DNA of 64,000 nt from Clostridium transplantifaecale (lineage in GTDB: Bacteria > Bacillota > Clostridia > Lachnospirales > Lachnospiraceae): assembly GCF_900626075.1 (NCBI RefSeq), contig NZ_UYZY01000003.1, forward strand, positions 496,001 to 560,000, read 5' to 3'. Below the pieces are notes generated by a model. It was not told where the DNA came from and made no database searches. It saw only the letters and a program-made list of their open reading frames with translations. The translations under genes were made by a program, and so were the position numbers. Each line of letters starts with the position of its first letter. Position 1 is the stretch's first letter. Shown here piece after piece: positions 53,000 to 61,749 of the stretch.

Positions 53000-53798
53000 T
53001 ACAATGTATTTCAGCCCCACGGGCGGGACAAAAAAGGTGGCCGAGATTATCAGCCGCGGACTGGAAAGCAAAGAGGACGGTACGAAAGCGGTACATAAAG
53101 AGATTGATTTATCACTTCCTGAGGAGGATTATACACAGTACTGTTTTGGCGGGGAGGATGTCTGTATTGTTGCGGTGCCGTCATTCGGCGGCCGTGTGCC
53201 TTCCGTTGCGCTGGAACGCCTCAGGATGATGGAAGGGGGAGGCGCCAGAGCCGTGCTGGTGGCAGTATACGGGAACAGAGCGTTTGAGGATACGCTTCTG
53301 GAGCTTGAAGATACGCTCCTTGCGGCCGGATTTGCTCCGGCGGCAGCCATTGCAGCGGTCGCAGAACACTCCATTATGCATCAGTTTGCCGGAGGAAGGC
53401 CGGACGCGGAGGATGAGAGAGAGCTGACCGATTTTGCAGTAAGGATTGAAGATATGTTATCGGAAGAAGGAGACAGGATGGCAGGCAGCATGGAGCATGC
53501 CGGAATTGCCGGCCTTCCCGGCAACCGCCCTTACCGGGAATATAACGGCGTCCCATTTAAACCGGAAGGAGACAAATCATGTACTAAGTGCGGTTTGTGC
53601 GCGAAGAAATGTCCCGTCGGCGCAATCCCGGCCGACAATCCGTCCTCAGTTGACAAGGAAAAATGTATCTCCTGTATGCGCTGCGTCTCAGTCTGTCCGC
53701 AGCATGCGCGGGATTTAAACAAAGTTCTGCTTTTTGGCGTCTCACAGAAGATGAAAAAGGTATGTTCAGGCAGGAAAGAGAACGAATTATTTGTCTAA
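52989..53798 (+). CDS. EFR1-type flavodoxin/ferredoxin fusion protein
   Basis: The 269-residue protein joins an N-terminal flavodoxin-like domain (FSPTGGTKKVAE at residues 8-19, the FMN-binding loop) with two C-terminal [4Fe-4S] clusters: CTKCGLCAKKCP (about 198-209) and CISCMRCVSVCP (about 224-235). Such proteins shuttle electrons in anaerobes; partner unknown. It is translationally coupled to the ArsR-type gene and precedes a HAD gene by 14 bases. Confidence 0.88.
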   Translation: MKLNTMYFSPTGGTKKVAEIISRGLESKEDGTKAVHKEIDLSLPEEDYTQYCFGGEDVCIVAVPSFGGRVPSVALERLRMMEGGGARAVLVAVYGNRAFEDTLLELEDTLLAAGFAPAAAIAAVAEHSIMHQFAGGRPDAEDERELTDFAVRIEDMLSEEGDRMAGSMEHAGIAGLPGNRPYREYNGVPFKPEGDKSCTKCGLCAKKCPVGAIPADNPSSVDKEKCISCMRCVSVCPQHARDLNKVLLFGVSQKMKKVCSGRKENELFV

Positions 53799-53812
53799 AG
53801 GAGACGGAGTAT

Positions 53813-54499
53813 ATGCTGAAGGCGGTCTTTATCGACTATACCGGAACGATCATTGAGGAAGGCGGGGTGGATGCCTCGCAAATGCTGATGCGCTGCTATA
53901 GGAACAGTGACATCGAAAGCATCGGAGCCATGCTGGACTATTGGTGGAAACAGATTAAAAGGTTTGAGGCAGAAAGCTTCGGTGAGAATTTCCTGACCCA
54001 GGATGAGATAGTGGAGCGGACACTGGAGCGCTGCGGGACGGAGATCCATCTGAAGGAGAACTTCGACGAACTTCATGAACTGTGCCGGAGATTCTGGATG
54101 TATGCGCCGGCCTTTCCTGACGCAGCGGAATTCTTTGAGAGGTGCAGGCTTCCTATATATATCATAACGAATAACGGACTTCCCTATGTCGAAGAGGCAA
54201 TGAGGGATAAAGGACTTGCCCCGGCCGGCATTGTCTGCGGCGAGAGCGTCAGAGCATATAAACCGCACCGGGAACTGTTTGAGCGGGCGCTTGAGGTAAG
54301 CGGATGCAGGGCGGATGAGGTAATACATATCGGAGATTCCGTGGAATCCGACGTGAAAGGGGCAGTATCTGCCGGAATCCGGCCGGTACTTCTGGACCGG
54401 GAAGGAAAGAAGCAGTGCGGGGAGGCGGTGATAATCCGCACTCTTTTAGACGCTCTGCCGTTCATTGACCGGGAATCGGTTCAGGATGCAAAATTATAA
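53813..54499 (+). CDS. HAD superfamily hydrolase
   Basis: The 228-residue protein has HAD motif I FIDYTGTI (Asp8), motif II YIITNNG, motif III Lys near YKPHRELFE and motif IV IGDSVESDVKGA. The second motif I acid is Thr (D-Y-T) rather than the usual Asp seen in HAD phosphatases, so either the leaving step or the substrate class may differ. A helical cap lies between residues 20 and 85. AAAGGAGACGGAG precedes ATG 53813; the frame open from 53663 overlaps the EFR1 gene. Confidence 0.82.
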   Translation: MLKAVFIDYTGTIIEEGGVDASQMLMRCYRNSDIESIGAMLDYWWKQIKRFEAESFGENFLTQDEIVERTLERCGTEIHLKENFDELHELCRRFWMYAPAFPDAAEFFERCRLPIYIITNNGLPYVEEAMRDKGLAPAGIVCGESVRAYKPHRELFERALEVSGCRADEVIHIGDSVESDVKGAVSAGIRPVLLDREGKKQCGEAVIIRTLLDALPFIDRESVQDAKL

Positions 54500-54692
54500 T
54501 AACTAGGGAAATACAGATAATTTGCGAATAAATGATAATTCGTGAAAAGATGATAATTTGTGAAAAGCAGAGGGCGGCCGCCGTGACAAGGCGGAACTTC
54601 TCTGCTTTTCGTTGTTTGGGCTGTCATCTGTGGTCCGGAAGCGGTGGGAGAGCGGTTGTGAAATGAGAACACAGCAAATTTTCAAAAAATCC

Positions 54693-54764
54693 TTGACAAA
54701 CAAAACTGTATCTGATAAAGTTACAGATAACAACTGTAATAAATAAAGATACACATTGTGTATC
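54693..54764 (+). promoter_or_regulatory. Promoter with two inverted repeats ahead of the flavoprotein gene
   Basis: TTGACA (54693-54698), 17 bases, TAAAGT (54716-54721). TATCTG-9-CAGATA (54709-54729) spans the -10 and GATACACA-T-TGTGTATC (54748-54764) lies just downstream, a perfect 8-base repeat. The two share a GTATC/GATAC half-site-like core (TGTATC), suggesting one regulator with two sites. Confidence 0.65.
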
Positions 54765-54785
54765 AGATGGCAGGGAGATAAGATA

Positions 54786-56174
54786 ATGGAACAGAAACCG
54801 ATAGCAATATCAGAAAAATACGATGCAGTCATAATCGGCTTTGGAAAAGGCGGAAAGACACTGGCGAAAGCGCTGGGAGATGCGGGACAGAAGACGGTGA
54901 TGATTGAGAGATCCTCTAAAATGTATGGGGGAACCTGCCCCAATGTCGGATGTATACCGACCAAGTTGTATGTCTACAGGGCGGGACTCGCGGCAGCCGC
55001 GGGCGGCAGCTTTGAAGAGAGGGCGGCAGCATACAGGGAGGCTGTGGAACATAAAGATGAACTGACGGGCAGGCTGCGTGCAAAGAATCACCTGAAACTG
55101 TCGAGCCATCCAAATATTACGGTAATGGACGGTACGGCCCGGTTCGTTTCATCTCACGAGGTTGAGGTGGAGCATGAAGGTACGGTCACAAGGCTTGCGG
55201 GAAGCCGGATTTTTATAAACACTGGCGCTTCCGCTTTTATCCCTCCGATTGAGGGGATAAAAGGCAATCCTTTTGTATATACAAGCGAGACTCTTCTGGA
55301 TCTGAAAGAACTTCCGAAGAAACTGGTGATCATAGGAGGAGGCTACATTGGAGTTGAATTTTCCTCCATTTATGCAAACTTTGGCTCAGAGGTGACAATT
55401 CTCCAGGATGAAGATGTATTTCTTCCAAGGGAGGATGCCGATATCGCAGATGCGGTGAGGAAATCACTGGCATCCAGAGGCGTTGAGGTGCTGACCGGCG
55501 TAAAAGTAAGGTCGGTGCGGCAGGTGCAGGAGCATGCGGCGGTCACATTTGAAGACAGTGAAGGGGAAAAGACCCTGAATGCCGATGCGGTCCTTGTTGC
55601 AACGGGACGCAGGCCGGAGACGGGCGGCCTTAACCTGGAAGCAGCCGGTATTGAAGTGAATTCAAGAGGCGGAATCATCACCGATGACTCCATGATGACA
55701 ACGGCCCCTGAAGTTTATGCGATGGGAGATGTGACGGGCGGTCTTCAGTTTACCTACATTTCACTGGACGACAGCAGAATCATTAAATCCAGGATTCTCG
55801 GTGACGGGAACTATACCCGGAAGAAGAGAGGGGCCGTACCCTACAGCGTTTTTCTGTCTCCTGCGTTTTCCAGAGTGGGGCTCAGTGAGAAAGATGCCAT
55901 AGCGGCGGGATATCAGGTGAAGATTGCCAGGCTTGCCGCGGCGGATATTGTCAAGTCAAAGGTGCTGGAGCAGACAGACGGCCTCTTAAAAGCTGTCATC
56001 GATGAGAAGACAGGACTGATACTGGGAGCCCACCTCTTCTGCGAGGAATCTTATGAACTGATTAATATCATCAAAATGGCCATGGATACAAAAGCCCCGT
56101 ACACCATGCTCAGAGACATGATTTTTACCCATCCCACGATGGCGGAAGCGTTTAACGACTTATTTGCCGTATAA
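54786..56174 (+). CDS. Pyridine nucleotide-disulfide oxidoreductase (RclA/MerA-like flavoprotein)
   Basis: A 462-residue FAD and NAD(P)H flavoprotein. FAD-binding motif AVIIGFGKGGKTLA, redox disulfide GGTCPNVGCIPTK (Cys51, Cys56), NAD(P)-binding VIIGGGYIGVEFSSIYANFGS, second FAD motif YAMGDVTGG and the C-terminal dimer domain FTHPTMAEAF with the partner His are all present. It resembles RclA, which reduces copper or hypothiocyanous acid in other bacteria. It lies next to thiol-redox genes, so protection from oxidants is likely. CAGGGAGA precedes ATG 54786. Confidence 0.87.
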   Translation: MEQKPIAISEKYDAVIIGFGKGGKTLAKALGDAGQKTVMIERSSKMYGGTCPNVGCIPTKLYVYRAGLAAAAGGSFEERAAAYREAVEHKDELTGRLRAKNHLKLSSHPNITVMDGTARFVSSHEVEVEHEGTVTRLAGSRIFINTGASAFIPPIEGIKGNPFVYTSETLLDLKELPKKLVIIGGGYIGVEFSSIYANFGSEVTILQDEDVFLPREDADIADAVRKSLASRGVEVLTGVKVRSVRQVQEHAAVTFEDSEGEKTLNADAVLVATGRRPETGGLNLEAAGIEVNSRGGIITDDSMMTTAPEVYAMGDVTGGLQFTYISLDDSRIIKSRILGDGNYTRKKRGAVPYSVFLSPAFSRVGLSEKDAIAAGYQVKIARLAAADIVKSKVLEQTDGLLKAVIDEKTGLILGAHLFCEESYELINIIKMAMDTKAPYTMLRDMIFTHPTMAEAFNDLFAV

Positions 56175-56229
56175 ACCGGCCGTAACAAGACGAAACTAGA
56201 ATTTTACAAGACATAAAGGAGTGTACTAT

Positions 56230-57618
56230 ATGGGATTTTCATTAGATATCAGTGTACCGGTTCTGACAGTGTTTTTTCAGGGCCTGATCAGCTTTTTTTC
56301 ACCCTGTGTACTGCCGCTGATACCGTTATACATCGGGTATCTGTCCGGAGGCACCGGAAGTCGGGGAGAGGACGGCAGAATCTATTATAAGAGAAGCAAG
56401 GTAATGACGCATACGCTTTTCTTCGTAATCGGAGTCAGCTTTGCATTTTTCCTTCTGGGACTGGGATTTTCAGCCATGGGCAACTTCTTTAATAAAAACC
56501 AGCTTATGTTTGCGAGGGTCGGCGGCATCATCGTCATACTTTTCGGTCTGTACCAGCTCGGCGCTTTCGGGACCAGCACCATGCTCGGCAAAGAGAGAAG
56601 ACTTCCTTTCAAACTCGATACCGTTGCCATGTCACCGATTACTGCCCTGATTATGGGCTTTACGTTCAGCTTTGCATGGACGCCCTGCGTAGGACCGGCT
56701 CTGGCCAGTGTTCTTCTGATGGCGGCCTCGGCCAGCACAAAGGCGATGGCCTTTATGCTGATAGGCGTTTACACGGCAGGTTTTGTGCTTCCGTTCCTGG
56801 CGGTCGGCCTGTTTACCACCTCCCTGCTGGAATTCTTTAAGAGCCATATGAATGTTGTAAAGTATACGGTAAGAGTCGGCGGAATCCTGATGGTATTCAT
56901 GGGAATTCTGATGTTTACCGGAAAGATGAATGCTGTGACCGGATATCTTTCCAGACTTTCACCGCCTTCCGGAACTGAGTATAATACAGGCGCCGGCAGT
57001 ACGGAGGAATCCACAGAGGAGACTTCCAAAGAAGAAAATGCGTCCGAAGATACAACGGAAAATGCATCCCAGCCGGAAAGCGGAGAGACAGCCGCCGGAG
57101 AGAATGCAGGAAATAACGGTTCCGCGGCCGGAGAAACCGCTTCGGGTGAGAGCGCAGCGGAGGAACCTGTACTGATGCCGGCAATCGATTTTACCCTGAC
57201 GGATCAGTTTGGCAATACCCATACACTGTCGGACTATAAAGGAAAGACCGTTTTCCTGAACTTCTGGGCAACATGGTGTCCGCCGTGCCGTGCCGAGATG
57301 CCGGATATCCAGAAGCTTTACGACACTTATGATACGGAAGGCGACGATGCCCTGATTGTGCTTGGAATTGCCGCACCGAATATGGGAAGTGAGAAGTCGG
57401 AAGAAGGAATCAAAGAATTCCTGAGTGAAAATGGATATACGTATCCTGTCGTGATGGATACGACGGGTGAGATGTTTACAGCTTACGGAATTTATTCTTT
57501 CCCAACCACGTTTATGATTGACCGTGACGGCAATGTATTTGGATATGCCAGCGGCCAGCTCAGTGAGGATATGATGAAGAGCATCATCGATCAGACGATG
57601 GCAGGAAAGAGAAATTAA
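56230..57618 (+). CDS. CcdA-TlpA fusion: cytochrome c biogenesis-type thiol transporter joined to a thioredoxin-like domain
   Basis: Residues 1-235 are CcdA (six helices) with SPCVLPLIPLYIGYLSGG (Cys26) and TPCVGPALASV (Cys153), the pair that passes electrons across the membrane. Residues about 245-310 are a Ser/Glu/Gly-rich linker. Residues about 315-462 are a TlpA/ResA thioredoxin domain with FWATWCPPCRAEMP (Cys350, Cys353) outside the membrane. The fusion delivers reducing power to extracytoplasmic thiols. AAAGGAG suits the ATG at 56230 over a GTG at 56221. The flavoprotein is upstream and an Rrf2 regulator follows at 27 bases. Confidence 0.9.
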   Translation: MGFSLDISVPVLTVFFQGLISFFSPCVLPLIPLYIGYLSGGTGSRGEDGRIYYKRSKVMTHTLFFVIGVSFAFFLLGLGFSAMGNFFNKNQLMFARVGGIIVILFGLYQLGAFGTSTMLGKERRLPFKLDTVAMSPITALIMGFTFSFAWTPCVGPALASVLLMAASASTKAMAFMLIGVYTAGFVLPFLAVGLFTTSLLEFFKSHMNVVKYTVRVGGILMVFMGILMFTGKMNAVTGYLSRLSPPSGTEYNTGAGSTEESTEETSKEENASEDTTENASQPESGETAAGENAGNNGSAAGETASGESAAEEPVLMPAIDFTLTDQFGNTHTLSDYKGKTVFLNFWATWCPPCRAEMPDIQKLYDTYDTEGDDALIVLGIAAPNMGSEKSEEGIKEFLSENGYTYPVVMDTTGEMFTAYGIYSFPTTFMIDRDGNVFGYASGQLSEDMMKSIIDQTMAGKRN

Positions 57619-57645
57619 GCGGAATACCGCAAGGGGGATGAGAAT

Positions 57646-58074
57646 ATGACCAGCGAATTTACAATTGCAGTGCACGCCCTTGTATTTTTATCACACAAAG
57701 GGACAGTTTACTCCAGCGAAGGGCTCGCGGAGAATGTGTGCACAAATGCCGCCAGAATCAGGAAGGTTATGGCAAAACTGAAAAAAGCGAATCTGATTAA
57801 GACGAAGGAAGGCGCCGAGGGCGGATACCTTTTCCACAGGGATGCCTCGGAGGTGAATCTTTTAATGATTGCGGATGCGCTTCAGACTTCTTTTGTAACC
57901 ACAGCATGGAAAAGCGGAGATCCAGAGAAAGACTGCCTTGTCTCATCGGGTATGGCCGGAGTTATGACGGAGATTTATGAAGGGCTGGACCAGAGATGCC
58001 GCGAACGGTTAAAAGAGATTACGATATCGGATATAGAAGACCGGATATTTGCGTCGCATCCTGATAAGCGGTAA
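57646..58074 (+). CDS. Rrf2 family transcriptional regulator
   Basis: A 142-residue winged-helix protein: FTIAVHALVFLSHKGTVYSSEGLAENVCTNAARIRKVMAKLKKANLI, then the wing TKEGAEGGYLF. The IscR/NsrR three-cysteine iron-sulfur site is not seen; only one Cys occurs in the corresponding region (EKDCLVSS), so a cluster of the usual type is unlikely. It belongs with the CcdA-TlpA gene and may control the redox cluster. AAGGGGGAT precedes the ATG. Confidence 0.87.
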   Translation: MTSEFTIAVHALVFLSHKGTVYSSEGLAENVCTNAARIRKVMAKLKKANLIKTKEGAEGGYLFHRDASEVNLLMIADALQTSFVTTAWKSGDPEKDCLVSSGMAGVMTEIYEGLDQRCRERLKEITISDIEDRIFASHPDKR

Positions 58075-58160
58075 AAAGAATCAAGGGACCAGAATAAAAC
58101 GGAATCGAGATACGAATAGAACTCCAAAAAAGATATGAAAAAAGATACGGTTCAAACAAA

Positions 58161-58218
58161 CGGCGCAGGCCTCCGGTTTGTCACAATGGAAAGTTGTGGC
58201 AAGCGGAGACCTGCGCCG
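58161..58218. terminator. Long imperfect hairpin after the Rrf2 gene
   Basis: CGGCGCAGG(C/T)CTCCG(G/C)TTTG(T/C)CACAA pairs with its partner around TGGAAAG. The stem is about 25 bases with a few mismatches. It may be a bidirectional terminator between Rrf2 and the MATE remnant. Confidence 0.6.
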
Positions 58219-58242
58219 TCATGATTGAGTGGCAATAAAAAG

Positions 58243-58261
58243 TTCGCGAAGCGTGCTTTTT
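58243..58261 (+). repeat. Short dispersed motif TTCGCGAAGCGTGCTTTTT (copy 2)
   Basis: Identical over 19 bases to 43413-43431; see that entry. Confidence 0.6.
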
Positions 58262-58292
58262 CCGTTTTGTATGATTCCATATCACTCTGCGT

Positions 58293-58759
58293 TCAGGCGG
58301 GCGGCAGGGTACGTTTTAAATATCTGACACAGTGCCGGAAAGCGGGAATCAGGAAGGCGTCGGCAAAAATCCATGCGAGCGGTGAGGCGAAGCAGACGTG
58401 CCGGAGACGGTCATGACCGCGGCAAATATCAGGGACAGCCAGCCGGCGTTGGCGGCAAACCGCCTCATATCTTTATAATCGCGCGCCCCGAACCGCTGTG
58501 ATACGGGGATGGCAAAACCCGAACAGAGGCCGATGACAAAACCGTTAATCATAAAATTAACAGCATCCGTGGAACCGACGGCGGCCAGGGCATCCACACC
58601 GAGAAATTTGCCGACAATCACGGTGTCCACCATACTGTAAAACTGCTGGAACAGCATGCCGAGCAGCATGGGAACAGCAAAACCCAGAATCAGTTTTGCC
58701 GGGCTGCCGGAAGTCATGTCTTTGATGAGAGAGCGGGAAGTCTTTGTTTTTGTGTCCAT
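58293..58759 (-). pseudogene. MATE family efflux pump with internal deletion
   Basis: The N-terminal ~120 residues are a normal MATE start (GSPAKLILGFAVPMLLGMLFQQFY, VDTVIVGKFLGVDALAAVGST, FAIPVSQRFGA). After AAVMTV the frame ends SGTSASPHRSHGFLPTPS. In another frame the DNA then reads FASPLAWIFADAFLIPA-FRHCVRYLKR before a stop at 58293, which matches the last helix of MATE proteins. About 300 residues are missing between the two parts, with a frame change at the join. The start has GAATTTACCGC upstream but no clear ribosome site. Confidence 0.85.
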
Positions 58760-58921
58760 AGATTGTCTGTATCCTCAAAATAAGCGGTAAATTCAAAAAC
58801 TTTTTTAGATTCTACAGGAAAACCGGTTATTTTACAATCAGCAGATTTCACAAAATAAAGCGGAAATATGCGGGAAGGACAAACAGATGGACGGCCGCGG
58901 TTGATCCGAGTCTTTAGGAAA

Positions 58922-59428
58922 TCAGTCTTTTACAAGAATTTTCAGTATTTCTGCCATGTACATGGTGTGGTAGTCCTTATTGGGATACCACTTTACATCA
59001 TTTTCTTTGGCGATGAAGTTCTCATACGGCATCTCATCCTGGTAAATTTTTTTGCAGACAAAAATGAGGTCCGCCTCTTCAAAAGCTGCGGTGCCGTCGG
59101 TAAAATACGGTGTGAGGCCGGTTTCAGCAGCCTTATCATGATCCCTGCCGGAAACAGACCCGCAGATACTCAGGGCTTTCTTATACTCGGGACCGTAGAA
59201 AGAGAGAGTAAAGGTATCGTTTGCATCGACAAATTCTTTTGTATAGCGCTGAGGACGGATGTAGCAGGTTACCACATTTTTTCCCCAGAATACACCTGTT
59301 CCGCCCCAACTGGCGGTCATTGTGTTGAATTTCTTTTCATCACCGGCCGTGATTAACATCCAGTCGGAACCGATTCTGGTAAATGGGTTAAACGTAAGTT
59401 CTTCCGCTTTTATTTCTCTAAAATTCAT
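58922..59428 (-). CDS. Flavin reductase family protein
   Basis: A 168-residue FMN-binding split-barrel protein of the flavin reductase/DIM6-NTAB type: DWMLITAGDEKKFNTMTASWGG and GVFWGKNVVTCYIRPQRYT are the FMN-binding regions, followed by FTLSFYGPEYKKAL and KAAETGLTPYF. It reduces flavin or acts on a small molecule with NAD(P)H. CATTATGTAAAGGAGAC precedes the ATG (AAAGGAG). It forms the end of the redox-flavoured region. Confidence 0.87.
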   Translation of the reverse strand: MNFREIKAEELTFNPFTRIGSDWMLITAGDEKKFNTMTASWGGTGVFWGKNVVTCYIRPQRYTKEFVDANDTFTLSFYGPEYKKALSICGSVSGRDHDKAAETGLTPYFTDGTAAFEEADLIFVCKKIYQDEMPYENFIAKENDVKWYPNKDYHTMYMAEILKILVKD

Positions 59429-59714
59429 GGTATCGTCTCCTTTACATAATGAAATATTATTGGTGCTATACAGTTATTTAGCACAAACTGTCGGAGAAAT
59501 CAAGAATAACGGCAATGATTCATAATATGGAATGAGGAGACAGAACGGAAAAAATGTGGTAAAATCATAGTGAACAGACCGGCCGGGCCGGTTTTATGCA
59601 GAAAGAGGCGGCAGAGATGGATGAAGCGCCGCCGGATGCGGTATGGCCAGGTGCGGCTAAGACAGAGCCGGCACACTGAGAGCGCGGTAAAAGTAATGTC
59701 AGGAGGAAGCAGTG

Positions 59715-60746
59715 ATGAGAGACAAAAGAGTAAATGAGAAGAAAAACAGAATAAAGCCGGTCAGGACATGGCTCCTTCTTTTGGCTGCGGCAGGAATGAC
59801 ACTTGCCGGTACGATTACGGCCATGGCGGAGGAGGATCGCACGCCTGTGGAGGATGTGGCGCTCGATGTGACGTCCTCGATTGAGGTGAAAGACAGCGGT
59901 TCCGATGTGGAGGTGACGACCGACTCAGAAGGATGTTATATAGCGAATGTGGATGTGACCAACGAGCCGAACGGAGAGTGGAAACACAAAGACAAGCCCA
60001 AGGTGGAGGTGACGTTGGAGGCGGAGTCTGATTACTATTTTAAATCGGGATTCGGCAAGAAAAAAGTCAGCCTGACCGGTTCGAAGGGAACCGTAAGTTC
60101 CGTGAGAAGAAAGAGCGCGGAAGAACTGATTGTGACGGTGACCTTAAACGCCCTGAAGGCGGACGACAACGACTATGAGCTGGACACGGACGAAGTGGAG
60201 TGGAATGAATACAGCGGAGTGGGAGAGTGGAGCGACAGTGAGGACGCCACCTATTATGAGCTGCGTCTTTACCGTGACGACAAGTTTGTAACATCCGTCC
60301 GTCCGGTCAAAGAGACCTTTTATAATTTCTCGAAATACATCACCAGCGCGGGCACATACCGCTTTGAAGTGCGCGCTTACTATAATTCATCTCGAAAAGG
60401 CGAGTGGCAGGAATCCGACACGTTCGAGGTATCCGCAGAGAAAGCGGCGGAACTTACGGCGGCGGCAGCCTACAAACCGAGCGGCAGCGGTCCTGCGGCG
60501 GGAACCTGGAAGAGCGATGCGGCGGGCTGGTGGTACAGCAATTCAGATGGAACGTATGTGACGAATAACTGGCAGCAGATTGACGGGAAATGGTATTTCT
60601 TCAATGAACAGGGATACCGGATGACCGGTTGGGTCAACTGGAAGGAAAAATGGTATTTCCTGAATGAGAATGGGGAGATGCTGACGAATTCGGCGACGCC
60701 GGACGGCAAATATGTCGGCGAAGACGGCGTTCTGGCCCAGCAGTGA
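59715..60746 (+). CDS. Secreted protein with choline-binding-type wall repeats
   Basis: The 343-residue protein begins with a signal peptide (about residues 13-38; TWLLLLAAAGMTLAGTITAMA). Residues about 40-250 form two to three beta-rich domains (fibronectin- or carbohydrate-binding-like, e.g. ATYYELRLYRDDKFVTSVRP). The C-terminus has cell-wall-binding repeats: GWWYSNSDGTYVTNNWQQI, DGKWYFFNEQGYRMTGWV, KEKWYFLNENGEMLT. These bind choline-like wall decorations. AGGAGGAAGC suits the ATG at 59715 over a GTG at 59712. Confidence 0.82.
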   Translation: MRDKRVNEKKNRIKPVRTWLLLLAAAGMTLAGTITAMAEEDRTPVEDVALDVTSSIEVKDSGSDVEVTTDSEGCYIANVDVTNEPNGEWKHKDKPKVEVTLEAESDYYFKSGFGKKKVSLTGSKGTVSSVRRKSAEELIVTVTLNALKADDNDYELDTDEVEWNEYSGVGEWSDSEDATYYELRLYRDDKFVTSVRPVKETFYNFSKYITSAGTYRFEVRAYYNSSRKGEWQESDTFEVSAEKAAELTAAAAYKPSGSGPAAGTWKSDAAGWWYSNSDGTYVTNNWQQIDGKWYFFNEQGYRMTGWVNWKEKWYFLNENGEMLTNSATPDGKYVGEDGVLAQQ

Positions 60747-60843
60747 CAGCCTGGAGCCGGTGATTGAGAATAATAAATAGTAAACAGGACAAAAAAATTG
60801 GCGCAAAAGAGTTGGTGCACAAGTAAGAATTCAGTGCATGATG

Positions 60844-60884
60844 AAAACCCGGTCCGCAGAACTTTCTTCTGCAGGCCGGGTTTT
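60844..60884 (+). terminator. Rho-independent terminator after the wall protein
   Basis: AAAACCCGG-TC-CGCAGAA and TTCTGCAGGCCGGGTTTT pair around CTTTC. The gene-free stretch 60747-61071 otherwise shows only an isolated GGAGG at about 61007 with no open frame behind it. Confidence 0.85.
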
Positions 60885-61071
60885 CCGATCGCGGTAAACT
60901 GCATTATATACCCGTGGCATACCTCCTGCCTCCTGCTGGAATGCTTCGGGATAAAGGTCCGCCCGCCGGCAGGTGACAAAAGGATTTATAAAGGCATATC
61001 ATATAGGAGGTGGACATACTGAAAATTCACCAAAGACTCAGTTGATACGGAAAGGATGCTGGGAATGAGAG

Positions 61072-61611
61072 ATGAGACAGATTTTTAAATATAAATGGCT
61101 CCGGCCGGAACTTGCCGGAATACACCTGGTGGATAAATGCCTGATTGTATTTATGGCGGTTCTGCTTCTGCAGTCCGCATACAGCCTTCTGGTGCATCCG
61201 GGCGGCTGGGCGCAGGGGAGTGAAATTGATGTGATTGTCAGAACCTCTGCTGCTGCCATTTTCGGATATTTTTTGAGCGCTAATTTTATACACCACAGTT
61301 CCCCTGCGGCGGAAACGCAGGATGAAAGGATGGAGGAACAGAGCGTGGACGGCCGGAGCGGTGATAGTCAGGAACCGGCCGTTAAGGATAAGGGGGGAAC
61401 GTATATCGAGGCAAGCCGCCTGCAGATTCTGATAGCGGCGGGCGTTGGACTGTTCTGCCTCATAACGCTGATTCTGCTTCGGAATGCCGGGGCATTGGGC
61501 GCAGCTATAGAGACAACACCCTCGGTGACGGCCACGGTCGCCCAGTTCCGCGATTTTGTATCCGGCTGCGTCGGCTTCCTGATTGGATGTCCGACGAACC
61601 GGCAGGGATGA
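61072..61611 (+). CDS. Unrecognised membrane protein with about three helices
   Basis: Of 179 residues, helices are seen at about 24-42, 60-75 and 118-140, with an Asp/Glu-rich linker (PAAETQDERMEEQSVDGRSG) between the second and third. No family is recognised. The last part (FRDFVSGCVGFLIGCPTNRQG) is hydrophobic and ends near a conserved-looking GCPT. No ribosome site of normal strength precedes the ATG, so the start is uncertain. The gene lies between two terminators. Confidence 0.5.
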   Translation: MRQIFKYKWLRPELAGIHLVDKCLIVFMAVLLLQSAYSLLVHPGGWAQGSEIDVIVRTSAAAIFGYFLSANFIHHSSPAAETQDERMEEQSVDGRSGDSQEPAVKDKGGTYIEASRLQILIAAGVGLFCLITLILLRNAGALGAAIETTPSVTATVAQFRDFVSGCVGFLIGCPTNRQG

Positions 61612-61749
61612 CGGCGGATGGGCGGACAGTATGATGAGAAGTACAAAATATTGTAAGAATACGTAATAGAATCTCTATCAAAAACAGGCTTATCCTGTGC
61701 TACAATAAAACAAAAGAACCCGTTTTACTGCAGCACAGGAGGAGATATT

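Noticed and set aside
58557..58796. Alternative minus-strand frame over the MATE remnant
   Set aside because: It lacks any MATE or other motif and is a shadow of the N-terminal MATE segment.
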